A program made the position numbers and the translations under genes. From positions 1 to 61,751 of the forward strand of contig NZ_QAVX01000026.1 of the NCBI RefSeq assembly GCF_003121485.1: a stretch of DNA of 61,751 nt, written 5' to 3'. The stretch's first letter is position 1; every line of letters begins with the position of its first letter. The stretch comes from Dyella sp. C11 (GTDB lineage: Bacteria; Pseudomonadota; Gammaproteobacteria; Xanthomonadales; Rhodanobacteraceae). The notes below the pieces were generated by a model. That model was not told the DNA's origin. It was given only the letters and a program-made list of their open reading frames with translations, and ran no database searches. This document shows, one piece after another, positions 37,701-46,156 of the stretch.

Positions 37701-40236
37701 ATTCGAGAAACACTTCGGCACTGCGGTCACATCGGTCGAGCGTGGTATAGAGCGTGAGCCGGAGGCGTGTAGTCACGCACAGGTCGTGGCGGTTTCGCGT
37801 GCGATCGGAGAGCCGTTCCAACCTGAGTTCCGCAGCAGCCATATTGGCAGTCAATAGCTCACAGTCCGCCATGAGATATTCGAGCTGAAAGATGGTGCTG
37901 TAGTTTTTCTCCCACGCGTCGTCCTGCAACAACGATCTACCTTCCCGTAAATACTTAAGAGCGGATGCGTACGCTGTCGATACTTTGGCCCGTCGTCCCG
38001 CTATGAGATTGAGATCAGCGACGTAAGCGCGATCTTCGCTCGAGGAAAGCAAGTGCGCGCCGCGATTGAGCTGATTGACGATCTCGAATATTGCCTCCTC
38101 GCGCTCATTGGGAGGTATATGCTCTGCTAACAACATGCCGATACGAAGGTGTGCTGCTGCGCGCTGATCCTCAGGAATGAGTGAGTAGGCACCCTCCTGA
38201 ACACGGTCATGGAGGAAGCGGTACGCATTGTCGGATTTGAAGATAAGGCCCGCTCGTACCGCCTCCCACAAGTGTTGATGCATGTCGTCCAGTGGCGTTT
38301 GGTAGACCTTCTGCAACATGCCGAATTCAGCGCTATTGCCCATGCAGGCGAACTGTTGCAGCGCTCGTTGTGTGTCGGTCGGAAGGCGTATCAGCTTTCC
38401 CACCATCAACTCCACAACGTTATCCGTGTATCCCTTGGCACGAATACTTTCCAGGCTCCATGACCATCGGCCTCTCATGTAGTCGAAGGCGAGTAGGCCT
38501 TCGTCCGATAGCGCCGAAATGAACTGGATCGCGAAGAACGGGTTTCCGCTGGTCTTCTCGTGAAGCAGGCGGGCCAGCGGTTCTGCGTTCTGATGCGAGC
38601 AATGAAGCGAGTCTGAGAGAAGGCAACTCAGGTCGTACATGCTCAGTGGAGCGAGCACGATGTCTTGCAATCCAGCCCCAGCTTGTCGCATTGCATCAAG
38701 CTTGCGCATCAGCGGATGGGTCGAACCAACTTCGTTATCGCGATAGGCGCCGATGAGAAGTAAGTGCTTCAAGTCAGCTTGAACCAATATGTCCTCAAGA
38801 AGATCGAGCGTCGCGGCATCAAGCCATTGCAAGTCGTCGAGGAAGAGTGCAAGCGGATGTTCGGGCCTCGCAAATACGCTGATGAAGCGACGAAAGACAA
38901 ACTGAAAGCGCCGCTGCGCATCTTGAGGTGGCAATTCCGGCACGGGAGGCGGATCACCAATGATGTGCCTTACTTCCGGTACGAGATCGGCGATGAGTTG
39001 GCCATTTGGACCGAGCGCTTCGTCAAGCGATTCGCGCCAGAAGCGGAGCTCCTCCTCATTCTTGCTCAAGAGAGGTCTGATCAGACTTTGGAAAGCTTGT
39101 GCCAGCGTGGCATAGGGGATGTCACGCTTGTATTGATCGAATTTCCCCGCGGCGAACAGTCCTCTTGGGGGAACCAGGGGCTTGTGAAGTTCGTTTACGA
39201 CAGCGGATTTGCCGATACCCGAATAGCCAGAGACTAGTACCAGCTCAGGCCGGCCACCGGCGACGACGCGATCAAAAGCATTGAGGAGCGTTTCGAGCTC
39301 GTGGTCTCTGCCGTAAAGCCTCTCCGGAATCATGAGGTGATCGGGCATGTCCTCTGTGCCCAGCTCGAAATCGTCGATTCGACCGTCCTGATTCCACTGG
39401 GCCTCACACCGGCGAAGGTCACTCTCGACGCCAGCGGCCGTCTGATATCGCTCTTCCGCGGTCTTGGCGAGCAATTTCATGACGATGGCCGATAGGCCGC
39501 CGGGGATGCTCTTGAGTTGGTCGCTTGGCTTTCTGGGCTCTCGCGCGACGTGGCAGTGAACCCATTCCATCGGATCGGCTGCCATGAACGGGAGGCTGCC
39601 CGTCAGCATTTCGTAGAACGTAACGCCAAGGGAGTAGAGATCGCTCCGCGAATCGATAGAGCGATTCACTCTCCCCGTTTGCTCGGGTGCCATGTAGGCC
39701 AGCGTGCCTGCGATGAATTCAGGTGGTTCTGGCGATTGGCGCTCTCGCAGCAAGCGCGAGGCGATGCCAAAACCAGTTAGACGAACGTTGCCCGTCGAGG
39801 CATCAAAGATAACGTTCGCTGGCTTGATGTCCTTATGTACGATGCCACTGCCGTGGAGATGTCTGAGCGCGGCAGCAAGAGAAGTGGCCACATTCAAGAA
39901 CCATCCAATCTCCGCCGGCTGCCCAAGCAGGAGATTAAGGGGCTCGCCCTTTTCGTAGTCGACCACGAGCATCGTACGTCCGCGGTCTCTAACGAGCTCC
40001 AAAGGACGAATGGCCCAGTTGGTATCGAGTTGTTCCTTGAGGCTGATTTCGTGGACAAGGCGAGCGAGGACATCGCCGGTGGAATGCTCGTCGCCGCCTC
40101 TCAACGGGATAAAGGCAAATCTCTCGGCCTCTTTGTCGTCTTCCCGGGTTCTACAGAAGGCACGTTCGCCGTCCTCCCATAACACCTCCAGGGATCCTTC
40201 TTCCCAACCAGCACCGAGCAAGGAAGAGGCTTTCAT
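34720..40236 (-). CDS. Trifunctional Ser/Thr kinase-ATPase-sensor histidine kinase
   Basis: An 1838-residue multidomain sensor. An N-terminal protein-kinase-like domain (about 1-270) has HKDIKPANVIF and the APE-region YMAPEQTGR, but reads TGFG where DFG is expected, so catalysis is doubtful. Then come an AAA_16 ATPase (VLVSGYSGIGKSAVVNE near 330), a long helical-repeat region, a GAF domain (about 1330-1460), a PAS domain (about 1470-1600), a HisKA domain with the phosphoacceptor in VASIAHEVIQPIGAARNN, and an HATPase end (DSGPGVD, GVGIGLSICRSI). It is followed by a receiver gene and a divergent FixJ-type regulator, its probable partners. The signal is unknown. Confidence 0.9.
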   Translation of the reverse strand: MKASSLLGAGWEEGSLEVLWEDGERAFCRTREDDKEAERFAFIPLRGGDEHSTGDVLARLVHEISLKEQLDTNWAIRPLELVRDRGRTMLVVDYEKGEPLNLLLGQPAEIGWFLNVATSLAAALRHLHGSGIVHKDIKPANVIFDASTGNVRLTGFGIASRLLRERQSPEPPEFIAGTLAYMAPEQTGRVNRSIDSRSDLYSLGVTFYEMLTGSLPFMAADPMEWVHCHVAREPRKPSDQLKSIPGGLSAIVMKLLAKTAEERYQTAAGVESDLRRCEAQWNQDGRIDDFELGTEDMPDHLMIPERLYGRDHELETLLNAFDRVVAGGRPELVLVSGYSGIGKSAVVNELHKPLVPPRGLFAAGKFDQYKRDIPYATLAQAFQSLIRPLLSKNEEELRFWRESLDEALGPNGQLIADLVPEVRHIIGDPPPVPELPPQDAQRRFQFVFRRFISVFARPEHPLALFLDDLQWLDAATLDLLEDILVQADLKHLLLIGAYRDNEVGSTHPLMRKLDAMRQAGAGLQDIVLAPLSMYDLSCLLSDSLHCSHQNAEPLARLLHEKTSGNPFFAIQFISALSDEGLLAFDYMRGRWSWSLESIRAKGYTDNVVELMVGKLIRLPTDTQRALQQFACMGNSAEFGMLQKVYQTPLDDMHQHLWEAVRAGLIFKSDNAYRFLHDRVQEGAYSLIPEDQRAAAHLRIGMLLAEHIPPNEREEAIFEIVNQLNRGAHLLSSSEDRAYVADLNLIAGRRAKVSTAYASALKYLREGRSLLQDDAWEKNYSTIFQLEYLMADCELLTANMAAAELRLERLSDRTRNRHDLCVTTRLRLTLYTTLDRCDRSAEVFLEWLRHEGTTWSKRPTQQDAQQEYDRIWKLLGDRSIEDLLDVPLITDPDVLDTLDVFTEIVTPSILYDEHFSSLVVCRLVTLSLEHGNSDAAGFAYVWLAMFAGPRFGNYRDGFRFGHVGYDLVEKRGLTRYQARTYMSIGAMVTPWEEHVANGRDLIKRAVDAAHRIGDLTFAAYSWDQLITVCLAVGDPLGEVQTEAENGLAFAKMQRFGLVIELCGAQLGLIRGLRGKAALLGNLDHDDYTEVGTERRLASNPNLVFAEFYYWTRKLQGRVIAGDISAAVEAARNGHRLLWTSAGMFETADFHFYAALAHAAAYGSATDVDKQEHHAVLTAHSEQNQIWSDLNPATFENRSALVNAELARVEGRLLDAQDLYEQAIRSARKYGYVHNEAIANERAGTFYEARGFEKIAFAYFRDARLGYLRWGADGKARQLEARYPQLLNDRSGIDATSTILTSVDRLDLATVIKVSEAVSGEMVFERLMETLMRTAIEHAGAQRGSLILPVGNGYQLAVEVETSRDGLVTVAIPNSTVGADDLPQSVLHYVARTKEIVVLHDASTSGPFVSDNYIHSHQTRSVLCMPIVKQAMLLGIMYLENDLTSDAFTASRLAILKLLASEAAISFENARLYQDLASRESRIRRLVDANIIGIFIWDIQGRILEANEAFLRMLGYDHDDMVSKGLRWTDLTPPEWLDNDRRKRVPVLEATGCIPPYEKEFFRKTGERVPVLIGVAAFEEKGSEGVAFVLDLTERRLAADALRELQAELTHANRLATMGQLVASIAHEVIQPIGAARNNANAALRFLASDQQDLGEVREAIECVVSDTYRAGSIVGRIRDQVKKLPPRQEGVDLNYAIEEVIALVRGELSKSHVEVHMDLAKHLPPAHGDRVQLQQVILNLVINAIEAMAGVEVGIRQLSVTTTSDASNSILVALTDSGPGVDIELRDRIFESFYTTKADGVGIGLSICRSIIEAHGGRLWADAAYPRGAIFRFTLPTTH

Positions 40237-40317
40237 ATGCCTGTCACCGCCTATGGTTGAAAGAGACCGATTTTCCTGGCGCCATCACGAATGTATGCGT
40301 CGAGACCTTCGCCTTCT

Positions 40318-40770
40318 CTACGTCGCCGCACTGCCGCGAGCGAACGCCGAACGCAGGCAGCCAACAAGGTGGCCTTCGTCCAGCGGCTTGTAGAGATAGC
40401 AATCGACACCCTCTGCAAGCATCTGCTCACGTGTGGCGTCGTCAGGATACGCAGTCACGAGAATGGTGGGGATAGGCTGCCCCTTGGCGATCAGATGCCT
40501 GTAGAGCTCGATACCCGTCATCGAAAGCATATGAATGTCAGCCACCAGACAGGCTGTGGCGGACCGCTTAGGCGAGCCAAGAAACTCGATAGCTGAGGGA
40601 AAGACCGCGACGGCGTAACCCAACGACCTCAGCAGCCTTCGCAAGGAATCGCGAAAAGACTGGTCGTCATCCACGATGGAAATCAGCGATCGCTCGGACA
40701 ATGGAGGCTCCACCAGGCTTGTCAAAGCCGGAATGCCGCGCCCATTGGCACGGACGGGTAACACTTCCAC
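40318..40770 (-). CDS. Stand-alone response-regulator receiver protein
   Basis: A 150-residue CheY-like receiver: acidic pocket SIVDDDQSFRDSL, phosphoacceptor Asp in VADIHMLSMTG, Thr/Tyr switch (LVTAYPDD) and Lys in YKPLDEG. There is no output domain. It sits 81 bp upstream of the hybrid kinase on the same strand, so it probably accepts or buffers its phosphate. A GTG start at 40770 is weakly supported. Confidence 0.8.
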   Translation of the reverse strand: MEVLPVRANGRGIPALTSLVEPPLSERSLISIVDDDQSFRDSLRRLLRSLGYAVAVFPSAIEFLGSPKRSATACLVADIHMLSMTGIELYRHLIAKGQPIPTILVTAYPDDATREQMLAEGVDCYLYKPLDEGHLVGCLRSAFARGSAAT

Positions 40771-40803
40771 GCTTAAGAATAGCGCTGCCCGCGCGCTTAG
40801 GCT

Positions 40804-40819
40804 CTAAACCATGGTTTAG
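40804..40819. promoter_or_regulatory. Perfect 16-bp palindrome CTAAACCATGGTTTAG
   Basis: It lies about 95 bp upstream of the FixJ-type regulator and 34 bp upstream of the divergent receiver gene. A 14/16 copy occurs at 45054-45069. Both are followed about 40-50 bp on by TAGACTT. Probably an operator of the FixJ-type regulator. Confidence 0.65.
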
Positions 40820-40914
40820 GCTGATGTCGTGCTCCGGCACGCGTCGGTTGGACTAGACTTTTCAGCAGTGGGGACGGCGAAGTAGCTGCATCGGCGGTTG
40901 CAAGAGGAAGAGAG

Positions 40915-41577
40915 GTGCCTTCCGTGGATCTTGGGTCGCGAACAAAAGCGTTGTCGACAGACGACGAAAGCGGCCACGTCATGGTGGTCGATGACGATGA
41001 AGCATTTCGGTCGTCGCTGGGTCGACTACTCAGGTCAATGGGATTGCAGACTCATCTATTCGCATCAGTCGCCGAATTCATGGGATCGGTACTGCCAGAA
41101 GCACCTAGTTGCCTGGTGCTCGATGTGCGGTTGCCTGGCCAGAGTGGCCTGGATTTCCAGAAAGAAGTCGCAACGCAGGATATGCGTTTGCCGATCATCT
41201 TCATCACAGCCTACGGCGATATCCCGATGACGGTGCAAGCCATGAAACGGGGTGCGGTGGAGTTTCTGGCCAAACCATTTCGCGATCAGGACCTGCTAGA
41301 CGCAGTGAACCTTGGCCTTGCGCGAGATCGACTAAGGCGAGAGCAAGACCACGCGCTTGTCGCTTTAAGAAAGCGACTGGATACCTTGACGCCGCGTGAG
41401 CGCGTGATTCTCTTCGAGGTCACGAAAGGTCGCCTCAACAAACAGATCGCGGACGATATGGGTATCAAGGAGGCTACGGTGAAAGTGCACCGTAGCAACA
41501 TGATGCGCAAGGTCAATGCGGCGTCAGTAGCGGATCTCTGCAGGTTGGTGGATAAATTGAAGCTCCCCCAAGAATGA
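40915..41577 (+). CDS. FixJ/LuxR-type response regulator
   Basis: A 220-residue two-domain regulator. Receiver (about 22-140): VVDDDEAFRSSL, phospho-Asp in LVLDVRLPGQSG, ITAYGD, KPF. LuxR/GerE helix-turn-helix: LTPRERVILFEVTKGRLNKQ and KEATVKVHRSNMMRK. The start is GTG 40915 with GAGGAAGAGA upstream. It is divergent from the receiver-hybrid-kinase pair, with a perfect palindrome between them. The same palindrome at 45054 suggests that it controls the 45284-47662 operon. Confidence 0.88.
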   Translation: MPSVDLGSRTKALSTDDESGHVMVVDDDEAFRSSLGRLLRSMGLQTHLFASVAEFMGSVLPEAPSCLVLDVRLPGQSGLDFQKEVATQDMRLPIIFITAYGDIPMTVQAMKRGAVEFLAKPFRDQDLLDAVNLGLARDRLRREQDHALVALRKRLDTLTPRERVILFEVTKGRLNKQIADDMGIKEATVKVHRSNMMRKVNAASVADLCRLVDKLKLPQE

Positions 41578-41694
41578 CCTCATGGGCCACCGGCTCGAAC
41601 TGGACATTTGAGAGTTGCTTCGCACACCACGTAAGTAGCCTTGAAGGCCAACGGTGCACAGTCTGGCTGAGCGAACGAGAAGGCAGCATCGCGT

Positions 41695-41940
41695 ATGAGT
41701 TTGACGAGAGCTCAGTTGTCCGGTCAGTTCGATAGGCTTGATGCCGAGTTGGCCAAGCTGAAAGTGGAAGGTCGTCCTGAAGAAGTGCTGTGGGAAGTAT
41801 TCGAGCAGCTAATCCAAGTGCCAACTTCCGCAGTAGATCATCGTGATCGTGTCTGGTGGTGGGAAATGATTTACTCGACGATGGAGCGCCATGGCCTCAC
41901 TGAACTCAGTCGAGGCCGCGTCCAACGCGAATTTTCCTAG
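41695..41940 (+). CDS. Small hypothetical protein
   Basis: An 81-residue protein I do not recognise. The ATG follows GAGAAGG. The sequence is mostly helical and acidic, with a Trp-rich centre (RVWWWEMIYSTMERHGL). It lies on the same strand as the DUF4238 gene, 145 bp ahead of its start. Confidence 0.5.
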   Translation: MSLTRAQLSGQFDRLDAELAKLKVEGRPEEVLWEVFEQLIQVPTSAVDHRDRVWWWEMIYSTMERHGLTELSRGRVQREFS

Positions 41941-42085
41941 TCGTCATGCGCTTGGTACTACAACGCCTGCTCATAAAAATACTGCGATCGATGGCTTGAT
42001 AGGATCAATTTTCCTACAAGTTCTGCCTCCGATGCGGGCCAGACGCTTCATATCAACAAGACTAGGGTGGGTACTCAACGGTGAG

Positions 42086-43039
42086 ATGATGTCGAACAAG
42101 TCGCGTGGTCATCACTATCTTTCTCAGTGCTATTTGAAGGGCTTTACCGCCGACGGAGCCAGGACGTCGCGACTCGCCGTGATTGATGGTAAGGAGCGAA
42201 AGGCATTTCGGACTGTGCCGGAGAACGTCGCCAAAGTCAGGGACTTCAATCGCCTTAATGCAGAGGGTTTTGACCCAAATGCCTTGGAGCAAAAGCTGTC
42301 TGAGCTCGAGAGCAAAGTGGCTGAAGCGATTGCGGAACTTGAGCGGGGTGCGCCATTTCAGGACGAGCGGCGGGAAGTCGTGTTGTCACTTGCTGCAATC
42401 TTTGCCATTAGGAACCCTCATAAACGAGAGGTATGGCGCCAGAATATGGCGAACCTTATGGATCGTGTCATGGATACGGCGCTTCACTCAAAGGAGATGT
42501 GGCAACGTCAGATCGATGCGGCACGTGAGGATGGGCAGCGCGTTGACGATGGCGTGACCTACGAGCAGATGAAAGATTTCCATGAGAGGAAGGAATACCG
42601 CATCGAGCTATCGAACGATCGCCATATTGAGATGGAGTTCGTTGGTCTGGATGCTGTTCTTCCTTACTTTCTTAGCCGTGGCTGGTCTCTCTTTCGCAAC
42701 TCGGATGATGACGCGCCATTTATAACGTCCGAAACCCCAGTGACCGTCATGTGGACTGATGGAGGAGAAGGTCGATTTCCTCTGGGGTACGCATTACGAG
42801 GTACTTCGGTTTGCTTCCCCGTAAGTCGTAACCTCTACCTCATCGGCCGATTCGATGATTCAGACACGGACCAGCAAGTCGATGACATCTTCGTAGCGTT
42901 TGCAAACGAATCGACCATAGCTCACGCACAAGGAAGGCTCTTCGCCCCTTCGTACGACTTCCGGTTCACTACTCACGAGAACAAGATTCTGGATGGACGT
43001 TCACTTTTGGCCAGCCTAAGCATCACAGAGCCTCGATGA
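42086..43039 (+). CDS. DUF4238 family protein
   Basis: A 317-residue DUF4238 protein. Typical signature SRGHHYLSQCYLKGF at the N-terminus, AIFAIRNPHKRE in the centre, and the PFITSETPV region later. The function is unknown; members often occur in accessory and defence-rich DNA. The start is ATGATG at 42086. A longer frame begins upstream at 41891 but has no likeness before 42086. Confidence 0.82.
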   Translation: MMSNKSRGHHYLSQCYLKGFTADGARTSRLAVIDGKERKAFRTVPENVAKVRDFNRLNAEGFDPNALEQKLSELESKVAEAIAELERGAPFQDERREVVLSLAAIFAIRNPHKREVWRQNMANLMDRVMDTALHSKEMWQRQIDAAREDGQRVDDGVTYEQMKDFHERKEYRIELSNDRHIEMEFVGLDAVLPYFLSRGWSLFRNSDDDAPFITSETPVTVMWTDGGEGRFPLGYALRGTSVCFPVSRNLYLIGRFDDSDTDQQVDDIFVAFANESTIAHAQGRLFAPSYDFRFTTHENKILDGRSLLASLSITEPR

Positions 43040-43280
43040 AGGCATGGCGGTCCTGACCCGTGCGTTCTTCTTTGGGGGAGCAACCCACGCGAGCTGGCAA
43101 TGAGGGGACGGTGACGTTGACGCGCCGGTTCAAGTCCAAGACCGGAAGGGCGGGACAGACGCTTTCTGATCATACGAACAAATTTTAGATCACCGATTTG
43201 CCGCTCAATGTCCGCTCTCGACTCATGGCGGACCGCTCATGTTCTCGCTGATTGAGACGCGGCCTGCGTAAGGTGAGGGC

Positions 43281-43643
43281 ATGATTGTTATAGAGCGCAA
43301 TGCGTGGGAACCCGGCGTCCGGTACTACTTCCGGTCGAACCATGGTGCGACACCGATTTGTGAGCTCACTCAAAAGGGCGATCACTGGGAGGTCTTGTTT
43401 TATCGCGGGGCGACTCACCCTGGGCCACATGTGTATTTCGACTTCGAAAAGGCAAAGCGGCACATTTTGAGATACGTCGGCCCACGCGAAGCAGAGCTGC
43501 AGGGTGAGCTGGCTCTTTGGGCAAAGGCTGGCCTTTCGATATTTGCTGGTGGCGAGGCACCGCCTCGCTCTCGAACCGACACCGCAGATGCTGAGCCGAG
43601 TCGGCCCAGCGCGAAACGCCGTACGCGGAGGCGGTATCACTGA
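43281..43643 (+). CDS. Hypothetical protein upstream of the SRAP gene
   Basis: A 120-residue protein: a compact domain (WEPGVRYYFRSNHGATPICEL, GDHWEVLFYRG, HVYFDFEKAKRHILRYVG) with a basic, disordered tail (RSRTDTADAEPSRPSAKRRT). I do not recognise the family. The ATG follows AAGGTGAGGG. Probably co-transcribed with the next two genes. Confidence 0.6.
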   Translation: MIVIERNAWEPGVRYYFRSNHGATPICELTQKGDHWEVLFYRGATHPGPHVYFDFEKAKRHILRYVGPREAELQGELALWAKAGLSIFAGGEAPPRSRTDTADAEPSRPSAKRRTRRRYH

Positions 43644-43684
43644 GTTCTCAGGCTGTGAGATTGGTCCCGGCTAGCGTGGTGGTC

Positions 43685-43897
43685 ATGACTACTCGCGCTG
43701 ACCTTCAAAAAGCCCTGAACCGCGTTGAAGCCCGTTTGCCTGGTCTCTTGGACGCCTATCCCGAGGGCCACGAATTCTGGCCGGCCTTCGCTGGCGAAGC
43801 GGATACCGTCTTGGAGGGAGCGCCGCCAGAGCACCACGATTGGGTGGCCGGTAAGCTCGAGAGTATGCTGACCTTCCATGGGGCGCCGGCCCCTTAG
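43685..43897 (+). CDS. Small hypothetical protein in the SRAP operon
   Basis: A 70-residue protein from the ATG at 43685: acidic, helical, with GHEFWPAFAGEADTVLEGAP and HHDWVAGKLESML. It ends 9 bp before the SRAP gene, which indicates co-translation. Unknown function. Confidence 0.6.
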   Translation: MTTRADLQKALNRVEARLPGLLDAYPEGHEFWPAFAGEADTVLEGAPPEHHDWVAGKLESMLTFHGAPAP

Positions 43898-43906
43898 GAG
43901 CGAGCT

Positions 43907-44965
43907 GTGTGCTACTCCGCTGAGGTGTGGGAAGACTTTCGCAAGTATGAGCGTCTAGGCGGCACGCTCGATATCCATGCCTTCGCCCGGATGATGGACG
44001 CTCGGCGCGTCACGGGTGATTTGTTCAAAGCCGTGCCCAATGCCATGCGCGAACCATTCCTGCACCCGCGCAACGAGGGTGAGCGGGACGTCCAGACAAA
44101 GATGCTCGATGCCTATCGGTCAGCCACGCTGGCGATTGAGGAAGAGATTGCTGCGCAGACTGAGCGCCTCGTTAAGGCAGAGGCTGTTCTGGCCTCATCC
44201 AAGCCCACGAAGAAAGCCGAAACTGACAAGCGTGTGGCGACGAACAAGATCGCCGCTGCACGTGAGAGGCTGAAGGAGATCGAGGAGCACGCGGAGTCCG
44301 ACGGTTACGGTCGTATGTGGCCCGGCCAATTCGCACCTGTGTTAATCCGCGACCCCGCCACAGGCGCACGCATGATTGTTCCTGCACGCTACCGCTGCCG
44401 TCTCCCTGACTGGACAAAAGCGATGGAGTTGGAAAAGCCTGGCACGTACAACGCCCGCAAGGACAAATTGCATACGGTTTGGAAGAAACTGTTCGGTTAC
44501 AACCATGGCGTGATCGTGGCGCGGCGCTTCTACGAAAGTGTGTCCCTTCATCGTTTGCAGCAACGCGAGCTCGTTCCAGGAGAGCGCGATATTCCAGTCG
44601 AGGTCCGATTTGAACCGGAGCCGAAACAGGAGATGTTCCTTGCCTGCCTCTGGCGGTACGTCGAGCCGACGGAGACAGAAGAAGGGTTCTATTCCTTCGC
44701 TGCCATCACACGCGACCCGCCGCTCGAAGTCCAGGCTGCTGGGCATGACCGCTGCATCATCGCCTTGAAGCCCGAGAACATCGACGCATGGCTTGAGCCT
44801 GATCCAGGTCACCTTTCAGCGATGTACGCGATACTCGACGATCCCATCGACGCCTATTACCAACACGAACTGCCGAAGAAGAACGGTGATGACGATGACG
44901 CTAGCGCTTCAGCTGCCGCCATCCCCACTACGATCATCCGTCGCGGTAGGTTCGATGGTCGATAG
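43907..44965 (+). CDS. SRAP (HMCES/YedK-type) abasic-site shielding protein, long form
   Basis: A 352-residue SRAP-family protein. GTG start, so the mature chain begins with Cys2 (MCYSAEVWE), the residue that links covalently to abasic sites in single-stranded DNA. Other expected residues are in RRFYESVSLH (Glu) and AAGHDRCIIAL (His), followed by KPENIDAWLEPD. It is over 100 residues longer than E. coli YedK; an inserted lysine/alanine-rich coiled coil (about 70-135, AIEEEIAAQTERL) accounts for this. The tail is acidic then basic. A scrap of a second SRAP gene occurs at 61112. Confidence 0.88.
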   Translation: MCYSAEVWEDFRKYERLGGTLDIHAFARMMDARRVTGDLFKAVPNAMREPFLHPRNEGERDVQTKMLDAYRSATLAIEEEIAAQTERLVKAEAVLASSKPTKKAETDKRVATNKIAAARERLKEIEEHAESDGYGRMWPGQFAPVLIRDPATGARMIVPARYRCRLPDWTKAMELEKPGTYNARKDKLHTVWKKLFGYNHGVIVARRFYESVSLHRLQQRELVPGERDIPVEVRFEPEPKQEMFLACLWRYVEPTETEEGFYSFAAITRDPPLEVQAAGHDRCIIALKPENIDAWLEPDPGHLSAMYAILDDPIDAYYQHELPKKNGDDDDASASAAAIPTTIIRRGRFDGR

Positions 44966-45283
44966 AAACCGGTGCGCTATTGCCAAAAAGGGGCGCAGAG
45001 CACACACCAGTTGTGCTTGTCTGAAGCGGTCTAACCGAATCACTGTTCGGCAACTAAACCATGGTTCAAAAGTTCGAAGAAAACAGGCGGTACGCCTCCC
45101 TGTGGTTTAGATAGACTTCGCGATGCCCTTACTAAGGGCTATTCGTCGAAACCAATGGGTCGAGTAAGTCGACTACGGCGGAATACGAAACCAAATCATC
45201 GCGGCGCATGCTCGTTTCAGGGCCTGGCATTGCGCTGGTGTCGGGCCTCTACCTTCGTATCAAGAAGCTTGAGGAGACCCGCC
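44966..45283. other. Control region of the hydratase operon
   Basis: 318 bp without a gene. It holds the palindrome copy at 45054 and a half-site TGGTTTAG at 45103, followed by TAGACTT. Confidence 0.5.
45054..45069. promoter_or_regulatory. Near-palindrome matching the 40804 operator
   Basis: CTAAACCATGGTTCAA, 14/16 identical to the perfect palindrome at 40804-40819. It lies 215 bp upstream of the hydratase start. Confidence 0.55.
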
Positions 45284-46123
45284 ATGATCAAACTTTCCCA
45301 ATTCAAGATTGATCGCAGCCGTCCGGGCTGCTGGAAAGTTGCCTTCAATAACCCGCCCATCAACATGTTTGTGCCGGAGACGATCGCTGAAATGGAGTCG
45401 TTGATGTCAGCGATCGAGACGGATTCTTCAGTGCGGGTTGTCGTATTCGAGTCATCGAATGCGGATTTCTTCATCGCCCATCTCGACGTGGCCAAAGCAC
45501 TGCAGCAACCCGACGTGCTAACTGTGTGGCGCGACATCGTGCTTCGTCTCGCGGCAGCGCCTGTCGTGAGCATTGCCAAGGTACGCGGTCGCACGCGCGG
45601 AATCGGGAACGAGCTCGTTCTGGCATGTGACATGCGATTTGCTAGTCGGCAGAACACACTCTTCGGTAACCCGGAGGTTGGCGTTGGGCTCGTTCCAGGT
45701 GGCGGCGGTATGGAATGGCTGCCTCAATTGGTGGGTCGTTCAAGGGCCATGGAGATTGTGTTGAGCGGCGACGATTTCGATTCGGATATTGCGGAGCGCT
45801 ATGGCTGGATCAATCGAGCGCTTGATGACGGTTATCTGGACACTTTTGTTGACACGCTGGCACATCGCATTGCTTCGTTTGATCGCGAAACGCTTGCCGC
45901 TGCAAAGGAACAGTTGAATCGATATGGCGTGCCGACGTCCGCGGAGCTTAAGTCAAGCACCGAAATATTCTTCTCCATCGTGGCAGGGCCATCGGCACAG
46001 GCGCGTAGGGTGAAGGTGCGAAACGTTGGCTACGGCGTACCGGGCGATTTTGAAATGAACTTCGGCCGGTATCTGACGCAGTTCGGACCGGACGCTGATG
46101 AGGTCGAAGCCAAGGTTGGTTGA
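45284..46123 (+). CDS. Enoyl-CoA hydratase/isomerase family protein
   Basis: A 279-residue crotonase-fold protein. The CoA/oxyanion regions are visible (FNNPPINMFVPETI, VRGRTRGIGNELVLACDMRFAS, PEVGVGLVPGGGG). The first catalytic Glu of hydratases is replaced around GIGNELVLAC, so the reaction is uncertain. The ATG at 45284 has GAGGAG upstream. It is the first gene of a three-gene operon with an isochorismatase-like hydrolase and a beta-propeller. Confidence 0.85.
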   Translation: MIKLSQFKIDRSRPGCWKVAFNNPPINMFVPETIAEMESLMSAIETDSSVRVVVFESSNADFFIAHLDVAKALQQPDVLTVWRDIVLRLAAAPVVSIAKVRGRTRGIGNELVLACDMRFASRQNTLFGNPEVGVGLVPGGGGMEWLPQLVGRSRAMEIVLSGDDFDSDIAERYGWINRALDDGYLDTFVDTLAHRIASFDRETLAAAKEQLNRYGVPTSAELKSSTEIFFSIVAGPSAQARRVKVRNVGYGVPGDFEMNFGRYLTQFGPDADEVEAKVG

Positions 46124-46156
46124 GGTCTGTGGCTTAAGCGAGTCCGGAGATTCGCC

